Assembly (NCBI GenBank): GCA_947579605.1
Contig: OX388310.1
Coordinates: 1,488,001-1,552,000, forward strand
Length of the DNA: 64,000 bases
From: Athripsodes cinereus
Lineage: Eukaryota > Arthropoda > Insecta > Trichoptera > Leptoceridae
Reading direction: 5' to 3'
Shown piece by piece: positions 11,868-21,955 of the stretch (positions are counted from its first letter, which is position 1; every line of letters begins with the position of its first letter). The translations under genes were made by a program, and so were the position numbers. The notes below the pieces were generated by a model. It worked only from the letters and a program-made list of their open reading frames with translations. It did not search any database and was not told the origin of the DNA.

Positions 11868-12099
11868 GAGATCCTGAGGTCTATCACAATGGCTGACTTA
11901 TAAATTTAATTAAGACGTGATACATATTATTGAATAATGGTTTACCAATGAGATGAATAACCCATTATAAATTTGCTACCACTATTACTTTGTTACATTT
12001 TAAAGTAAAGAGCTGGTGGATATTAACGGTTGTATTTAATTTCAGGGAAGGATTTTGTCAAGGGGAGACCTTCTAGCGAACCATGAGCCTTTCCTTAAA

Positions 12100-12230
12100 A
12101 ATAAATAAATAAATAAAGCTTTATTGGCATCAATATATAATGTGTACATGTTTTTTGTTCCAATAAACTACCAAAAGGCGGGCTTATCGCATATGCGATT
12201 TCTTCCAGCCAACCCGAAAAAATAAAATAT
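12100..12230 (-). mobile_element. T2 LINE 3' tail with TCGCATATGCGA hairpin
   Basis: On the minus strand GGCTGGAAGAAATC leads into the palindrome ATCGCATATGCGAT (12186-12199), then AAGCCCGCC, then non-coding sequence and CCAATAAAGC with an (AAAT/TTTA)-type tail at 12101-12118. The layout matches the T1 tails, but the stem sequence differs. No coding part remains. The A-rich DNA to about 12480 may also belong to it. Confidence 0.7.
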
Positions 12231-12620
12231 AAAATAAATAAAAATAAAACAATAGAAAAACATATAGATAAAAGTAAATAAAAACAAGATGCTAAAAAAA
12301 AACTACAAATGAAATATATAATAAAAACAAGATAAAATATAAAAGCACACATACAACAAGAATAGGAAGGGAAGGGGAAAGGGGAAAAGGAGAGGATCTT
12401 CTCGGCGTAATTATTACGCGAAAGTTTAAAAAAGTAAAAAAAAAGAATTCGAAAAATGTGTATGAAGACTAGAGACAATTAATTTGTTTGCGAAATGAAT
12501 ATAATGTTGAAGAAGTACGAACCTTATGTGGGAGTCTGTTCCAAAGCCTCGCACCATGAACAGTAAATGAATCCGTATAAAAACTAGAATTCTTCTTCTT
12601 CTTCTTATGGGTTATACCCG

Positions 12621-12815
12621 TTATATTCGTATCTCAAGATCCCGCAGCCATGAGATCGCGTCGTCCGACCCTAAACTAAGTGCTTGCAGCCCGCCATCGT
12701 ATGAATATCGGGGACATATGTTCACCACGTGGTCTGTTGTTTGGTCAGCACCACACACACATAACGGAGAGTCTGCGAGTCCCCATTGATGTAGGTGTGA
12801 TGCTGTGCATCCGAA
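12621..12815 (-). pseudogene. LINE C-terminal Cys/His motif remnant
   Basis: Read on the minus strand: HLHQWGLADSP, then after a one-base shift YVCGADQTTDHVVNICPRYS, then GSDDAISWLRDLEIRI and a stop at about 12621. The C.CG....T..H....CPR pattern, followed by an acidic W-L-L tail, is the usual C-terminus of Jockey-like and related insect LINE polyproteins. The frameshift lies near the first cysteine. The RT domain is absent. CTTCTTCTTCTT just past the stop (12592-12605) may be its 3' microsatellite tail. Confidence 0.75.
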
Positions 12816-12819
12816 TGAT

Positions 12820-12957
12820 GAAAACTAGAATGATGAAAACTAGAATGATGAGGTGGGATGGATAGAAGATTATTTGTAGCTGAACGAAGTGACAAACTAG
12901 AATGATGAGGTGGGATGGATAGAAGATTATTTGTAGCTGAACGAAGTGACAAACCGT
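12820..12957 (+). repeat. Nested tandem repeat (15-bp and 57-bp periods)
   Basis: A 15-bp period based on AAAACTAGAATGATG runs at 12821-12850. It then passes into two copies of a 57-bp unit containing GATGAGGTGGGATGGATAGA and GCTGAACGAAGTGACAAAC (about 12841-12954). The 57-bp copies look identical. Local slippage or duplication explains it. Confidence 0.85.
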
Positions 12958-13089
12958 GTGATTGTAAGAAGACAAATCTTTCCTTTAGATAAGTTAAAAA
13001 TAATTTGTTTGAAGTGAGTATGGATGACATAGAAACTAACATTCCTGTTACATTCATGAGAGAGGGAGGGTGCAACCCTTATTATTTTG

Positions 13090-13430
13090 TACTACTACTT
13101 TACCATCGTAGTTTTGCAAATGGGGTATCCAGCAGATCAGTTGCATGTAATAAACATGTAAACTGTCCTCTCTGTACCAACAAATAAGGACGTTCAGGAT
13201 CGGTGACATATCTCATTGCTGAATGTATGAGGTAAAATAAATTTAGGAGTTAATTCCATTTGCTTTGATTGTTATAAGAATATGTGTTATTAGATGATAG
13301 ACATGCTTTGTTAATAGATTTTTATTGTAATTAAGTTTTTGTGTTATATTTCTAAAAAAACTAACTGTTTTTTTCTAACACCTGCATTTTTCAGGACACT
13401 CGAAAACTTACATAAAAGAGTGGAAGATCT
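13090..13430 (-). repeat. Family R copy, interrupted
   Basis: TGGGGTATCCAGCAGATCAG, ACATGTAAACTGTCCTCTCT and TTCAGGATCGGTGACA are family R in minus orientation. After about 140 unrelated bases, TTTTCAGGACACTCGAAAAC and the GGATGCTCCACGC end (13390-13454) continue it. The gap suggests an insertion. Confidence 0.65.
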
Positions 13431-13689
13431 ATTCTTTGCCGGATGCTCCACGCTAAGAGTAATAATTCCTCAAATTAAAATCACTGTAATTCCGAATTCC
13501 CAGCACATCACTTTTTATACAGACCATTGAATTTTATTCGATACTTAATACATTTATGACTTACAGAATATTATGATGGCTCGTATTTAATTATTATTGT
13601 TATTGTAGAAGATAAATACCAGCAGACTAACATAATTTGAAATACGGATAATTTCGGTTACGGTTTTGATTTTAGCGAAAAGCTGACTG

Positions 13690-13846
13690 TAATTTTGACA
13701 ATAGAGCCAACAGATCCTGCTTCTACGACAGGGATTTTGGTATCGCAGAATCCATCACTTGGAATCGACTCCCCGAGGACTTTCTTAAAAACCAATCAAT
13801 AACAACGTTCAGGAGCAAAGTTGAAGACATTACCTTTCCAACATAG
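13690..13846 (+). pseudogene. LINE reverse-transcriptase extreme C-terminus
   Basis: The plus strand reads CFYDRDFGIAESITWNRLPE, then DFLKNQSITTFRSKVEDITF and a stop at about 13844. 'F.....ITWNRLP.......TFR.K' is the typical last segment of Jockey/CR1-like LINE polyproteins. Only this end is present. A close relative, AFGIVGPVIWNRLSKDLR, lies at 29.8 kb. Confidence 0.75.
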
Positions 13847-13919
13847 TTTCTCGCGCCCTTGAGATGAACGTTCCATTTAAGGGCGCCGACTAAATCATCC
13901 AACATAAATACATACACTC

Positions 13920-14610
13920 ACGCAGACATAAAAAAATCCAGTTAAATACGAAACCTACATATGTTTAAAATTAATCTTTTCACTTGACATGGTAACTTTC
14001 TCTACATGCATACAGTTCCTTATACATATCATAATATGATAGGTTATAGTATTAAAACAAATAAATAAAATAATTAGCTTAATCTTATCAAACGTCGAAA
14101 AAAGACAGACTGAAAATACTCAATAAAAACATAGCTTTATCGATATACGATGCATATTCCTTATCTGTGCTATAGAAAAAGATCAGAACTTGTTATACTT
14201 AAATACTTTATTATGTAATTGGTTTCTATCTCGAAGATAAAATATATTTGTTATTTCCAGGCTTTGCTGTTCAAGTTGTCTCCACAGAGAATTCTCGGGA
14301 GAGATTTACGATTTCTTTGTTTAAATAAATTTTGATTTTTACGCTGAAATCTATATTACAGGAATCTTCCTTCTTAGATTCGCCGATGAGGTGGAACGAG
14401 ATCATCCATTTTAAAAATCTTCTTTTTAATATTTGAAAATGCAATCTTATATCAAATACCTCAAATTAATATTATAAACAGCAGCTTTCACAAAGCTCTT
14501 CAATAAAGATCTGACAACTGAAGATTTTCTTTAAACCATCCACTTTTGTGTAAAAATTAGTTGATGCTTTTTAAGCTTGACAGTAAAGTTCTTGATTGTC
14601 AATATAACGT
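13920..14610. other. No gene recognised
   Basis: A/T-rich, without open frames of note or repeats that I can identify. Confidence 0.4.
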
Positions 14611-14619
14611 TTACAAAAT

Positions 14620-14780
14620 AATTAATTAAAATAAGACTTATATTTAGCACTTCCACGGTGACTTTATTAATTTTTTCCCAAGCCTGTTGGTGTGAGCGGC
14701 ATCTCTTAAAAGCCCGGTCACGATCAATAAAGTCAATGTGGAAGTACCTACTTAAAATAAGTTTTTTATTTTTATTAATT
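14620..14780. mobile_element. Family P foldback copy (degenerate)
   Basis: The left arm (ATTAAAATAAGACTTATATT, CACTTCCACGGTGACTTTAT) is the inverse of the right arm (AATAAAGTCAATGTGGAAGT, AAAATAAGTTTTTTATTTT). The centre, CCTGTTGGTGTGAGCGGC, is a mutated form of the CCTGATGATGAGAGCGG core seen at 19.13 kb. This is an older relative of the perfect palindrome at 19016-19224. Confidence 0.6.
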
Positions 14781-14786
14781 TACAAT

Positions 14787-14942
14787 ATACTTAATTTATT
14801 TATTTATTTATTTATTTATTTATTCTTTTTGCACATCATCATTACATAACAGTGTTAACAAAATAATATAAAATTTTAGAAACTAGGACGATGTGCAGTG
14901 GCGAGATTATCACTATAAAGTGATTTCTTCCATCTAACCACG
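14787..14942 (-). mobile_element. T1 LINE 3' tail
   Basis: On the minus strand: GATGGAAGAAATC, hairpin ATCACTTTATAGTGAT (14909-14924), AATCTCGCCACTGCACATC, a variable A/T stretch, GATGTGCAAAAAGAAT and an (AAAT)n tail (14790-14822). Five copies of this tail occur in the window on both strands. No coding sequence is attached. Confidence 0.8.
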
Positions 14943-14949
14943 ACACATT

Positions 14950-15535
14950 GACATGAAACTAGTAAAAACAAATTTACTTACAAAAAAAACATACAAAATA
15001 TCAAAACACAACAAAAGAAAAAAAAAACAAAATTTAAAATAATATATTTGACACACCCAACATGTGGTAGGGATTATGGATCGGAGGAGGGGGGGGCTAG
15101 GGAACGGATACTGAGTTAGAAGATTTTTTCCTTAACATAAGATTTAAAGACATTGAACGATTGTGAAACTCTATGCGAAGAAGGAAGATTATTCCAACAA
15201 CGTAATAATTTTCTAACTTAATAATTTTCTCGACTAAGATGAGTTTAGACGTAACCTCTATATAAAATATCATCCCGAAAATCGGTTTTGTCGAAATCTT
15301 ATAAAAATTGATATTCCCTTTTTCATTAGATACGTCATAAATTCATCTCACGTCAGCTGACAATCATAAAATCTGTAAATATAAAGTCTTTAATATTATT
15401 ATTGTACCATAACAGTCACCGTGATAATGTTTTTATCGTTATTGTAAGGTTTTCGCAGCGCTAGTTTTATTTAGATTGTGAAATGAATGACGTCTCAGCA
15501 ACGTGATTCTAAAGAAAACAATTTACTTGTTTATT
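14950..15535. other. No gene recognised
   Basis: Contains a G run at 15083-15097 and otherwise A/T-rich sequence without signature. Confidence 0.4.
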
Positions 15536-15863
15536 AAGAACTAGCTGGCCCGGCGAACTTCGTACCGCCTAAGAATCAATGAACGATTTCATACATACAT
15601 CTTCTTCCCCTTGTCCTAGTTCGGTCGGGGGCCCATTGTCCCTAAGTATCTAACTATATTAAAGAGATAACTGTCCACCGCTGCTTCCAGGACCTCTGGC
15701 CACTCCAAACCAAGCCTTTCAACACATGTTCGACACCTGCCCTATCTTCTGCCCTCTCCCACTGACTTTATGAATGATTAATATTATTAATCTCTTTACA
15801 AACTCCCGTAATTGTCAAAGTGTGTCATCGAAGGTATAGTGTAAAAAAATATAATTCATTTGG

Positions 15864-16209
15864 AACTTTCGCAGTTTAGCGGCCCCACCCGTTGTCGAGT
15901 ACTTTTTTCCATAGAAAAAGTAATATTTTCGAAACTTGAGGAAATTGTTGCCATGTGGTGAATTATTTTTTGGTCACCAAATTTTTGGAAATTTCTTTTA
16001 TAGGAAAAAAAATTCGCAACTATGAAACTTGAGCGGCCCCACCCGTTGTCAAGTAATATGTACGGAATTTTAGGAAATTAATTTTCGAAGTGGATTTTTT
16101 TGCCGGCAAATTAAAATAATTATACATATGGCAACAATTTCCTCAAGTTTACCTTTTCTATGGAAAAAAAGTACTCGACAACGGGTGGGGCCGCTAAACT
16201 GCGAAAGTT
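15864..16209. mobile_element. Foldback/MITE-like element (346 bp)
   Basis: The left end AACTTTCGCAGTTTAGCGGC, then CCCACCCGTTGTCGAGTA, is repeated inverted at the right end (about 16132-16209). Each arm is about 80-90 bp and extends to GGAAATTGTTGCCA on the left. A third copy of CGGCCCCACCCGTTGTC sits inside, near 16032-16050. I find no convincing target duplication, so the superfamily is open. Confidence 0.75.
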
Positions 16210-16212
16210 ACA

Positions 16213-16447
16213 TTATTTTTTTTTTACATAGACAATTCACACACATCGAGCTAGTCCCAAACTTAGATGAATCTTGATTATGGGTACTAACGCGACGATA
16301 CACACATATACAATGCACTATATACATATATATGTAACACCCAGACCCAGGACAATTTGAAAAAGGTCATTCTTCACTTTGCCCTGTCCGGGAATCGAAC
16401 CCGGGACCTCGTGACTCAAAGGAAAGAGCTCCGCGCCACACCGGCCG
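16213..16447 (-). mobile_element. SINE-A with tRNA-like head
   Basis: On the minus strand it begins with a tRNA-like head (16380-16447). The perfect B-box GGTTCGATTCC sits within GTCCCGGGTTCGATTCCCGG, and upstream is an A-box-like TGGCGCGGAGCTC. The body follows (CCTGGGTCTGGGTGT, then ACCCATAATCAAGATTCAT, GTTTGGGACTAGCTCG), and it ends in an A run (T run 16213-16225 on plus). The pol III boxes, non-coding body and A tail define a SINE. The head lacks a clean cloverleaf, so it is not a functional tRNA gene. Confidence 0.8.
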
Positions 16448-16501
16448 ACATGAACAATTTATGTTGAACAATTATACTTAACTGAGATTTGTTTATAAAT
16501 T

Positions 16502-17758
16502 ATCTGCAGTACGTAATATAATTATGTAGGTACTATTTTTTTTTTCAGGTAGATTTTACCTATTCATTTAAAATTTATAAAAATTCTTTCCATGATTTTT
16601 TATAAATTGAAATATCAGAACTACAGATGTTAATTTGTATGGATAACGTTTTTAATTTGAGAATGTATAGAAAAATTATCATATAAATAGTCCAATCTAT
16701 AAAAAAACTTCATTGTTGATTTTGTATAATTCTCCATATTGCATTTTTAGTTGAAATTAAAAATGTATGGCGTAAATAATTTTCTTCGTAATTTTTCTTC
16801 TCTGTCTGCAAATTTCACTACACAATCTTGCATCAGAACTACCTACATGAACACATTCTTATTTTCATCTTTAATAGCACAACTTTTGGTTCAATAATAA
16901 TTTTCCATCTGCAAAAATAAAATACAATTTCAAATATAATCTGTGCACGTCCACATTTATGACAGATCTATCGATACATAAATATTAGTCGAATAAGTCG
17001 GTAGTTACATGGCAATAGGTTGTATCTCGCATTTTTTGCGTTTTCAAGTTTGTTCCATAAAATGCTCAAAATAGTGTAATATTTGATGTGGCAAAAAGAT
17101 ATGTCTCTTTATAATCAGAATAAAGAGAGAAAAGACGTAACTTATTGACATGTAGAAAGATTGTTTTCATCAACATGGCAAAAAAATTCAAATATTTTTA
17201 AACTGCAATAAATTATTTAGTGAATGTTACATACATCTTGTAGAAGAAATTATTAAGAGAATGTTACATCTATCTTGTAGAAATAATAATAACCTTCATT
17301 TTGATATATAATGCTCGAAATTTGGCTGAAATATCTCTTTTGCAAACTTTGTTTTTGCTCTCCTGTAAAATTATGTTTTAGTGAGATACAACCTATTGCC
17401 ATGTAACTACCGAATTATAGTAAACAAATATTAGTACACATTTCGTTCATATTAGTTATAGTAATTTGGTTCTTAATATAGCAGAACCTACGGATTATTT
17501 TAGCACAATGCAACAGGCGACGTGGGGGCGCTAATAGCGTATGGACTCTCCATATTGTTTTTATTTTTGAAATTAAAAATGTATGGCGTAAATAGTTTTC
17601 TTCATATTTTTTCTTCCCGTGAATTTGTAAGATGTTTTAATAGCCTATAGTTTATTCCGGGCGGAGAAGAATCCAACAAATCAAAGATCATTCAAATCGG
17701 TACAGCCATTCTTGAGTTATAAGTGTTGTAACACACACGTCTTCCTTTTATATATTAG
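16502..17758 (+). repeat. 1,257-bp tandem duplication, copy 1
   Basis: Every position that I compared recurs 1,257 bases later, from ATCTGCAGTACGTAATATAA to the CCTTTTATATATTAGAT end. The unit holds the 414-bp TIR element at 16999-17412 and an internal direct repeat of about 85 bp (near 16733 and 17548, AAATGTATGGCGTAAATA). Confidence 0.95.
16999..17412. mobile_element. TIR element (414 bp), copy 1
   Basis: CGGTAGTTACATGGCAATAG plus GTTGTATCTC at 16999-17028 is exactly inverted at 17383-17412. The interior has no coding frame. AAATATTAGT lies about ten bases outside both ends, but not directly adjacent, so a target duplication is not established. It is non-autonomous and of unknown superfamily. 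Confidence 0.75.
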
Positions 17759-19017
17759 ATCTGCAGTACGTAATATAATTATGTAGGTACTATTTTTTTT
17801 TTCAGGTAGATTTTACCTATTCATTTAAAATTTATAAAAATTCTTTCCATGATTTTTTATAAATTGAAATATCAGAACTACAGATGTTAATTTGTATGGA
17901 TAACGTTTTTAATTTGAGAATGTATAGAAAAATTATCATATAAATAGTCCAATCTATAAAAAAACTTCATTGTTGATTTTGTATAATTCTCCATATTGCA
18001 TTTTTAGTTGAAATTAAAAATGTATGGCGTAAATAATTTTCTTCGTAATTTTTCTTCTCTGTCTGCAAATTTCACTACACAATCTTGCATCAGAACTACC
18101 TACATGAACACATTCTTATTTTCATCTTTAATAGCACAACTTTTGGTTCAATAATAATTTTCCATCTGCAAAAATAAAATACAATTTCAAATATAATCTG
18201 TGCACGTCCACATTTATGACAGATCTATCGATACATAAATATTAGTCGAATAAGTCGGTAGTTACATGGCAATAGGTTGTATCTCGCATTTTTTGCGTTT
18301 TCAAGTTTGTTCCATAAAATGCTCAAAATAGTGTAATATTTGATGTGGCAAAAAGATATGTCTCTTTATAATCAGAATAAAGAGAGAAAAGACGTAACTT
18401 ATTGACATGTAGAAAGATTGTTTTCATCAACATGGCAAAAAAATTCAAATATTTTTAAACTGCAATAAATTATTTAGTGAATGTTACATACATCTTGTAG
18501 AAGAAATTATTAAGAGAATGTTACATCTATCTTGTAGAAATAATAATAACCTTCATTTTGATATATAATGCTCGAAATTTGGCTGAAATATCTCTTTTGC
18601 AAACTTTGTTTTTGCTCTCCTGTAAAATTATGTTTTAGTGAGATACAACCTATTGCCATGTAACTACCGAATTATAGTAAACAAATATTAGTACACATTT
18701 CGTTCATATTAGTTATAGTAATTTGGTTCTTAATATAGCAGAACCTACGGATTATTTTAGCACAATGCAACAGGCGACGTGGGGGCGCTAATAGCGTATG
18801 GACTCTCCATATTGTTTTTATTTTTGAAATTAAAAATGTATGGCGTAAATAGTTTTCTTCATATTTTTTCTTCCCGTGAATTTGTAAGATGTTTTAATAG
18901 CCTATAGTTTATTCCGGGCGGAGAAGAATCCAACAAATCAAAGATCATTCAAATCGGTACAGCCATTCTTGAGTTATAAGTGTTGTAACACACACGTCTT
19001 CCTTTTATATATTAGAT
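17759..19017 (+). repeat. 1,257-bp tandem duplication, copy 2
   Basis: Direct repeat of 16502-17758 with no difference noticed by eye. It ends exactly where the 92-bp palindrome begins. Either a very recent duplication or an assembly artefact (uncollapsed haplotype or overlap) would explain the identity. Confidence 0.95.
18256..18669. mobile_element. TIR element (414 bp), copy 2
   Basis: The same 30-bp inverted ends as at 16999-17412. It is present because the larger unit was duplicated, not through a second insertion. Confidence 0.75.
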
Positions 19018-19250
19018 TAATTAAAATAAAACACTTATTTGTAGTATATCCACGGTGACTTTTTATTGGACGCGAGCCGGCTTTCAAGAGCTTCCGCTCT
19101 CATCATCGTGTGCGTGTGCTTTTCGCCAGCCTGATGATGAGAGCGGAAGCTCTTGAAAGCCGGCTCGCGTCCAATAAAAAGTCACCGTGGATATACTACA
19201 AATAAGTGTTTTATTTTAATTAATTCAACATGAATTTCCACCAAGTACCG
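19016..19250 (+). mobile_element. Family P perfect palindrome (92-bp arms) and leader
   Basis: 19016-19107 and 19133-19224 are perfect reverse complements by eye, separated by a 25-base loop (GTGTGCGTGTGCTTTTCGCC and five more). The right arm reads GATGATGAGAGCGGAAGCTC, then TTGAAAGCCGGCTCGCGTCC, AATAAAAAGTCACCGTGG and a T/A-rich stretch. It continues past the palindrome into an ATG (19230) followed by AATTTCCACCAAG. The 3.3-kb copy has the same order and the same ATG context. After 22 codons the frame (MNFHQVPSVENIKFIKKLTL and two more) closes at TAG, so nothing is encoded here. Confidence 0.85.
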
Positions 19251-20750
19251 TCGGTTGAAAATATCAAGTTTATTAAGAAGCTCACCTTATCTACCATATA
19301 GAAACTACCATATAAGGCTTAGAAAAAACAACGGTACACCTTATTCGGTAGTACCCCGGACGAGACTAGAAACTTTAACCCATCATTTTCGCGAGGTGTG
19401 CATTGTCTAATGAAACTACCGGGCGAAATCAGATCAGCCAGCTTCTCAGAACAATTCCTTCACATGAATCGGTCTTCAGGATTCGCTAGAGAGATTGTCA
19501 GAAACTTTAACGTGTCGCCCAGAAGCTTTAATGGACCGAATGGCCGAAGAATTTTTGTTTTAGCTTAAGCCTCAAAAACAATAAATGTCCAAAGCCTTTC
19601 AATCTTGAGCACAGGATTGCTAGTCATCTTTAGCATTAAGCTCCTCATGATCTTATCCAGTTTAGCCTTTGTCTTAGTTTCCCTAACTTACTTCTTCCCT
19701 CAGGATATATTTAGTTAACCTTTCTTCTCCAGATCTAACGACGTGATCAATCTATCCCAATCTTCAGGATCTGATCTCACTTGTGGTCAAATATTGATTT
19801 GTTGTGGAGGGCATTCCTTCAAAGCTTTAAAACTCTAGGTTTGCTTTGTAACATCTAGTAATTTCATTAATTTCTTAAGAAACATTTGATAAAAATTTAA
19901 CAAAACGTCTGTGATAATAATTTTGAAATTTCCTTTGACATTATCAATATAGGGGATGAGAAACAATAAATAATAAGAATATTACTCAGAACGAAGGGGT
20001 AACATTACAGTCTTCTAAGAATAAGTATAGCAAAATGTTACTTAACATTTTGTGGGAAGTACACACTATGTTATATTTGAAATATTACAGAATAAAAGCT
20101 TCGTAAATAACGCAGAAAGTTTAGTGAACTTTAGCATTAAGTAATTTACAACCTGAAACTAAATGTCAGAGTGATGATAAAATAATAATAATAAATATAT
20201 AATGATCCCCTATTGATGATAAGAATCCCTGTGTAAATATTAATATTCAATCCATACATATGTATGTATGTTTGTAAATTCGCTGCAAACACATTTGCCA
20301 AACAAGTAATAGATAGAAATCAATGGTTTCTATCAAAAGTCTTCAGTTTAAAAAATCTTGCAATTGTGACATTTTAACTGATCAAACGGAATTTTGTGTT
20401 GGAATGATTCTATTCAGTGTACAATATAGAATAAATAAACTAAAGCATATTTTTTTAGCGTGCTCTTGTTTTTTAAAAAAACTATAAACGATAATAGGAC
20501 TACAAATTTGATCAACTGTTGCAAAAGATTTCAATTGTTTTATATAATGACAAATCGTTCTATTACAAGCAGTTGTTTTAATTTGTAATTATTTTTACGA
20601 AATCTTAAAAAAGGCATTTTATCCTCTTGAGAAGGACATCAAAGGCATAAATAAAGTGCATAATTACGAAAGATTCACATAAAGAAGTTTTTCCTGGTCA
20701 GTTCCACAGGCTAACCATCGAAGCTCAATCTAGGCTGCTCGAGGCTCCTA
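19251..20750. other. No gene recognised
   Basis: 19270-19560 is less A/T-rich and may be the interior of the element that follows the family-P leader, but no frame stays open and I recognise no domain. The remainder is A/T-rich. Confidence 0.4.
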
Positions 20751-20753
20751 TAG

Positions 20754-20835
20754 CAGTGGTCCCCAACTTTTCATCAATCATCACGGACCGGTCTAAGTTT
20801 GATAATTTTATCGAGGCCGGCTCAGCAGGAGACGT
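20754..20835 (+). mobile_element. hAT-like terminal fragment
   Basis: CAGTGGTCCCCAAC at 20754 is followed by a CGGACCGGTC block and GAGGCCGG. CAGTGGT.CCCAA is a familiar hAT-superfamily terminal inverted repeat start, and the GGACCGG segment is also typical. No matching opposite end is seen, so it is a fragment. Confidence 0.5.
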
Positions 20836-20839
20836 CGAT

Positions 20840-21720
20840 TTTGTACAATGAAAACGCGAAACCTTTTTTTTAGGTCTCAGATTTCTTGACGATTTTCCTC
20901 ACACTCAATACATATTTCCGAAAATATAGAAAAGGTAAAGAAAATTTAAATATTTCATGGTTTCCTCGGCTTTGTTAAGGAATAAATCAACAGAAATGTC
21001 TAGCCTTCACAAGCATTAAGTTGCTTAAAAGGAGTGGAGTAAAATTATTGTAAATGGTATATTATGTTATGTTTTGTTTTTATTTGTAATTGTGAAAAAT
21101 AGAATAAATAAAAAAAAAAAAATAGTTCCGTCTGTAGACTACATATTCAAAAACATTGTTCTAGAGGATACACGTTTTGCAAACAAAAGAGAATGAGTAG
21201 GACTCAACTGATTTTTTAGATATCTTAGTATGGGAAAGAATCTTCAGTTTACCCATAGAACGTCGCCGAGATTCTAGCTAGTTAATAATAATTTGATTTC
21301 ATATTTTTAGATGTTAGTTTATTACATTATAATAATGCAGGTACAACATACATCCACCATCATCACTTTCTTCTTTCATGTCTAAAGGTTTCTCGAGAAA
21401 TTACTGTTAACCTTCAGGTATAAAGCTATTGCTATGATAATTAGTTAAGTTTTCGGATGTGTCGAGTACAAGATATAAAAAGCTAATTAAAAGTAGGTAA
21501 ATCAGTAACATATGGTTTGAAAAAAATCCCGGTTACAACGAACAGTCATAGTTACAATGGTTTTTATATATTTCTGGTACATAACTAAAGATCAAGTAGA
21601 TATTTCGTTGTAAAACTTGTTATTAAAATGTGTTCCTTTAATTTTGAGACGTAGATATAATCGATGTTATAATTTTATCATTTTTTCTATAATGTTATTA
21701 TTTTTTCTTCTACTATTACT
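20840..21720. other. No gene recognised; short poly(A)-ending tract
   Basis: AGAATAAATAAAAAAAAAAA at 21100-21123 looks like a retroelement or processed-transcript 3' end in plus orientation, without coding sequence. The rest shows nothing that I can name. Confidence 0.35.
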
Positions 21721-21724
21721 ACTA

Positions 21725-21955
21725 AACCATCACGATATAACCCACAAGTGGAGTAACCGGCAAACCAGCTACGTGTGATAAACGTGCAAGCTATCTTTTT
21801 TATGACAATCAAATATTACAACATTTGGAATGGGCGGAAACCTTAACCCTTTTTTCGTACACCTACTTTTTACAGAACACTACAAACCATGCGCAAAAGA
21901 GTGAGAGACTAATTCTTCGCTGGGTATTCCACGGAAATATTATTACTGGCAACTT
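21725..21955 (-). repeat. Family R copy
   Basis: ACCATCACGATATAACCCAC, GGAGTAACCGGCAAACCAGC and the GTGAGAGACTAATTCTTCGC end are family R in minus orientation. The middle is diverged. Confidence 0.6.

Larger units (their letters stand above)
9759..11872 (-). mobile_element. Non-autonomous LTR retrotransposon with 5-bp target duplication
   Basis: Two nearly identical direct repeats (9764-10276 and 11353-11867) bracket a 1,076-bp interior. GAGAT at 9759-9763 and 11868-11872 is a 5-bp target duplication. The minus-strand order is 5' LTR (11867 to 11353), primer-binding site, interior, polypurine tract, 3' LTR (10276 to 9764). The interior is T-rich on the plus strand, and no gag or pol domain is readable in any frame, so movement would need proteins from another element. 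Ty3/Gypsy and Bel/Pao both give 5-bp duplications; I cannot choose. The near-identity of the LTRs implies recent insertion. Confidence 0.85.
15537..17758 (+). mobile_element. Composite element with nested insertions
   Basis: GGCCCGGCGAACTTCGTACC at 15547 and the terminal GGGCGGAGAAGAATCCAACA...TTGAGTTATAAGTGTTGTAA segment (17658-17757) are, to my recollection, the two ends of a very common arthropod interspersed repeat whose class I cannot state. Between them lie a fragment at 15600-15790, the foldback at 15864-16209, a SINE-A at 16213-16447 and the TIR element at 16999-17412. The 3' 1,257 bases are then tandemly duplicated. Confidence 0.45.

Noticed and set aside
12095..12478. 127-codon minus-strand membrane-protein-like frame
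   Set aside because: Its hydrophobic F/L/I/Y composition comes from A-rich, low-complexity plus-strand DNA, and it overlaps the T2 LINE tail.
16380..16447. tRNA gene on the minus strand
   Set aside because: The B-box is perfect, but the acceptor and D arms do not pair well, and the sequence continues into a SINE body with an A tail. The same holds for 45960-46035.
16502..19017. LTR pair (1,257-bp repeats as LTRs)
   Set aside because: The copies are directly adjacent with no interior and no TG...CA ends, so it is a tandem duplication rather than an LTR element.
19016..19224. Active hammerhead ribozyme in family P
   Set aside because: CTGATGA, a stem II and GAAA are present in order, but the sequences that should form stem I with the post-cleavage strand do not pair beyond two bases, and GCCAGC/GCTGGC pairs better with GCCGGC as a plain bulged hairpin.
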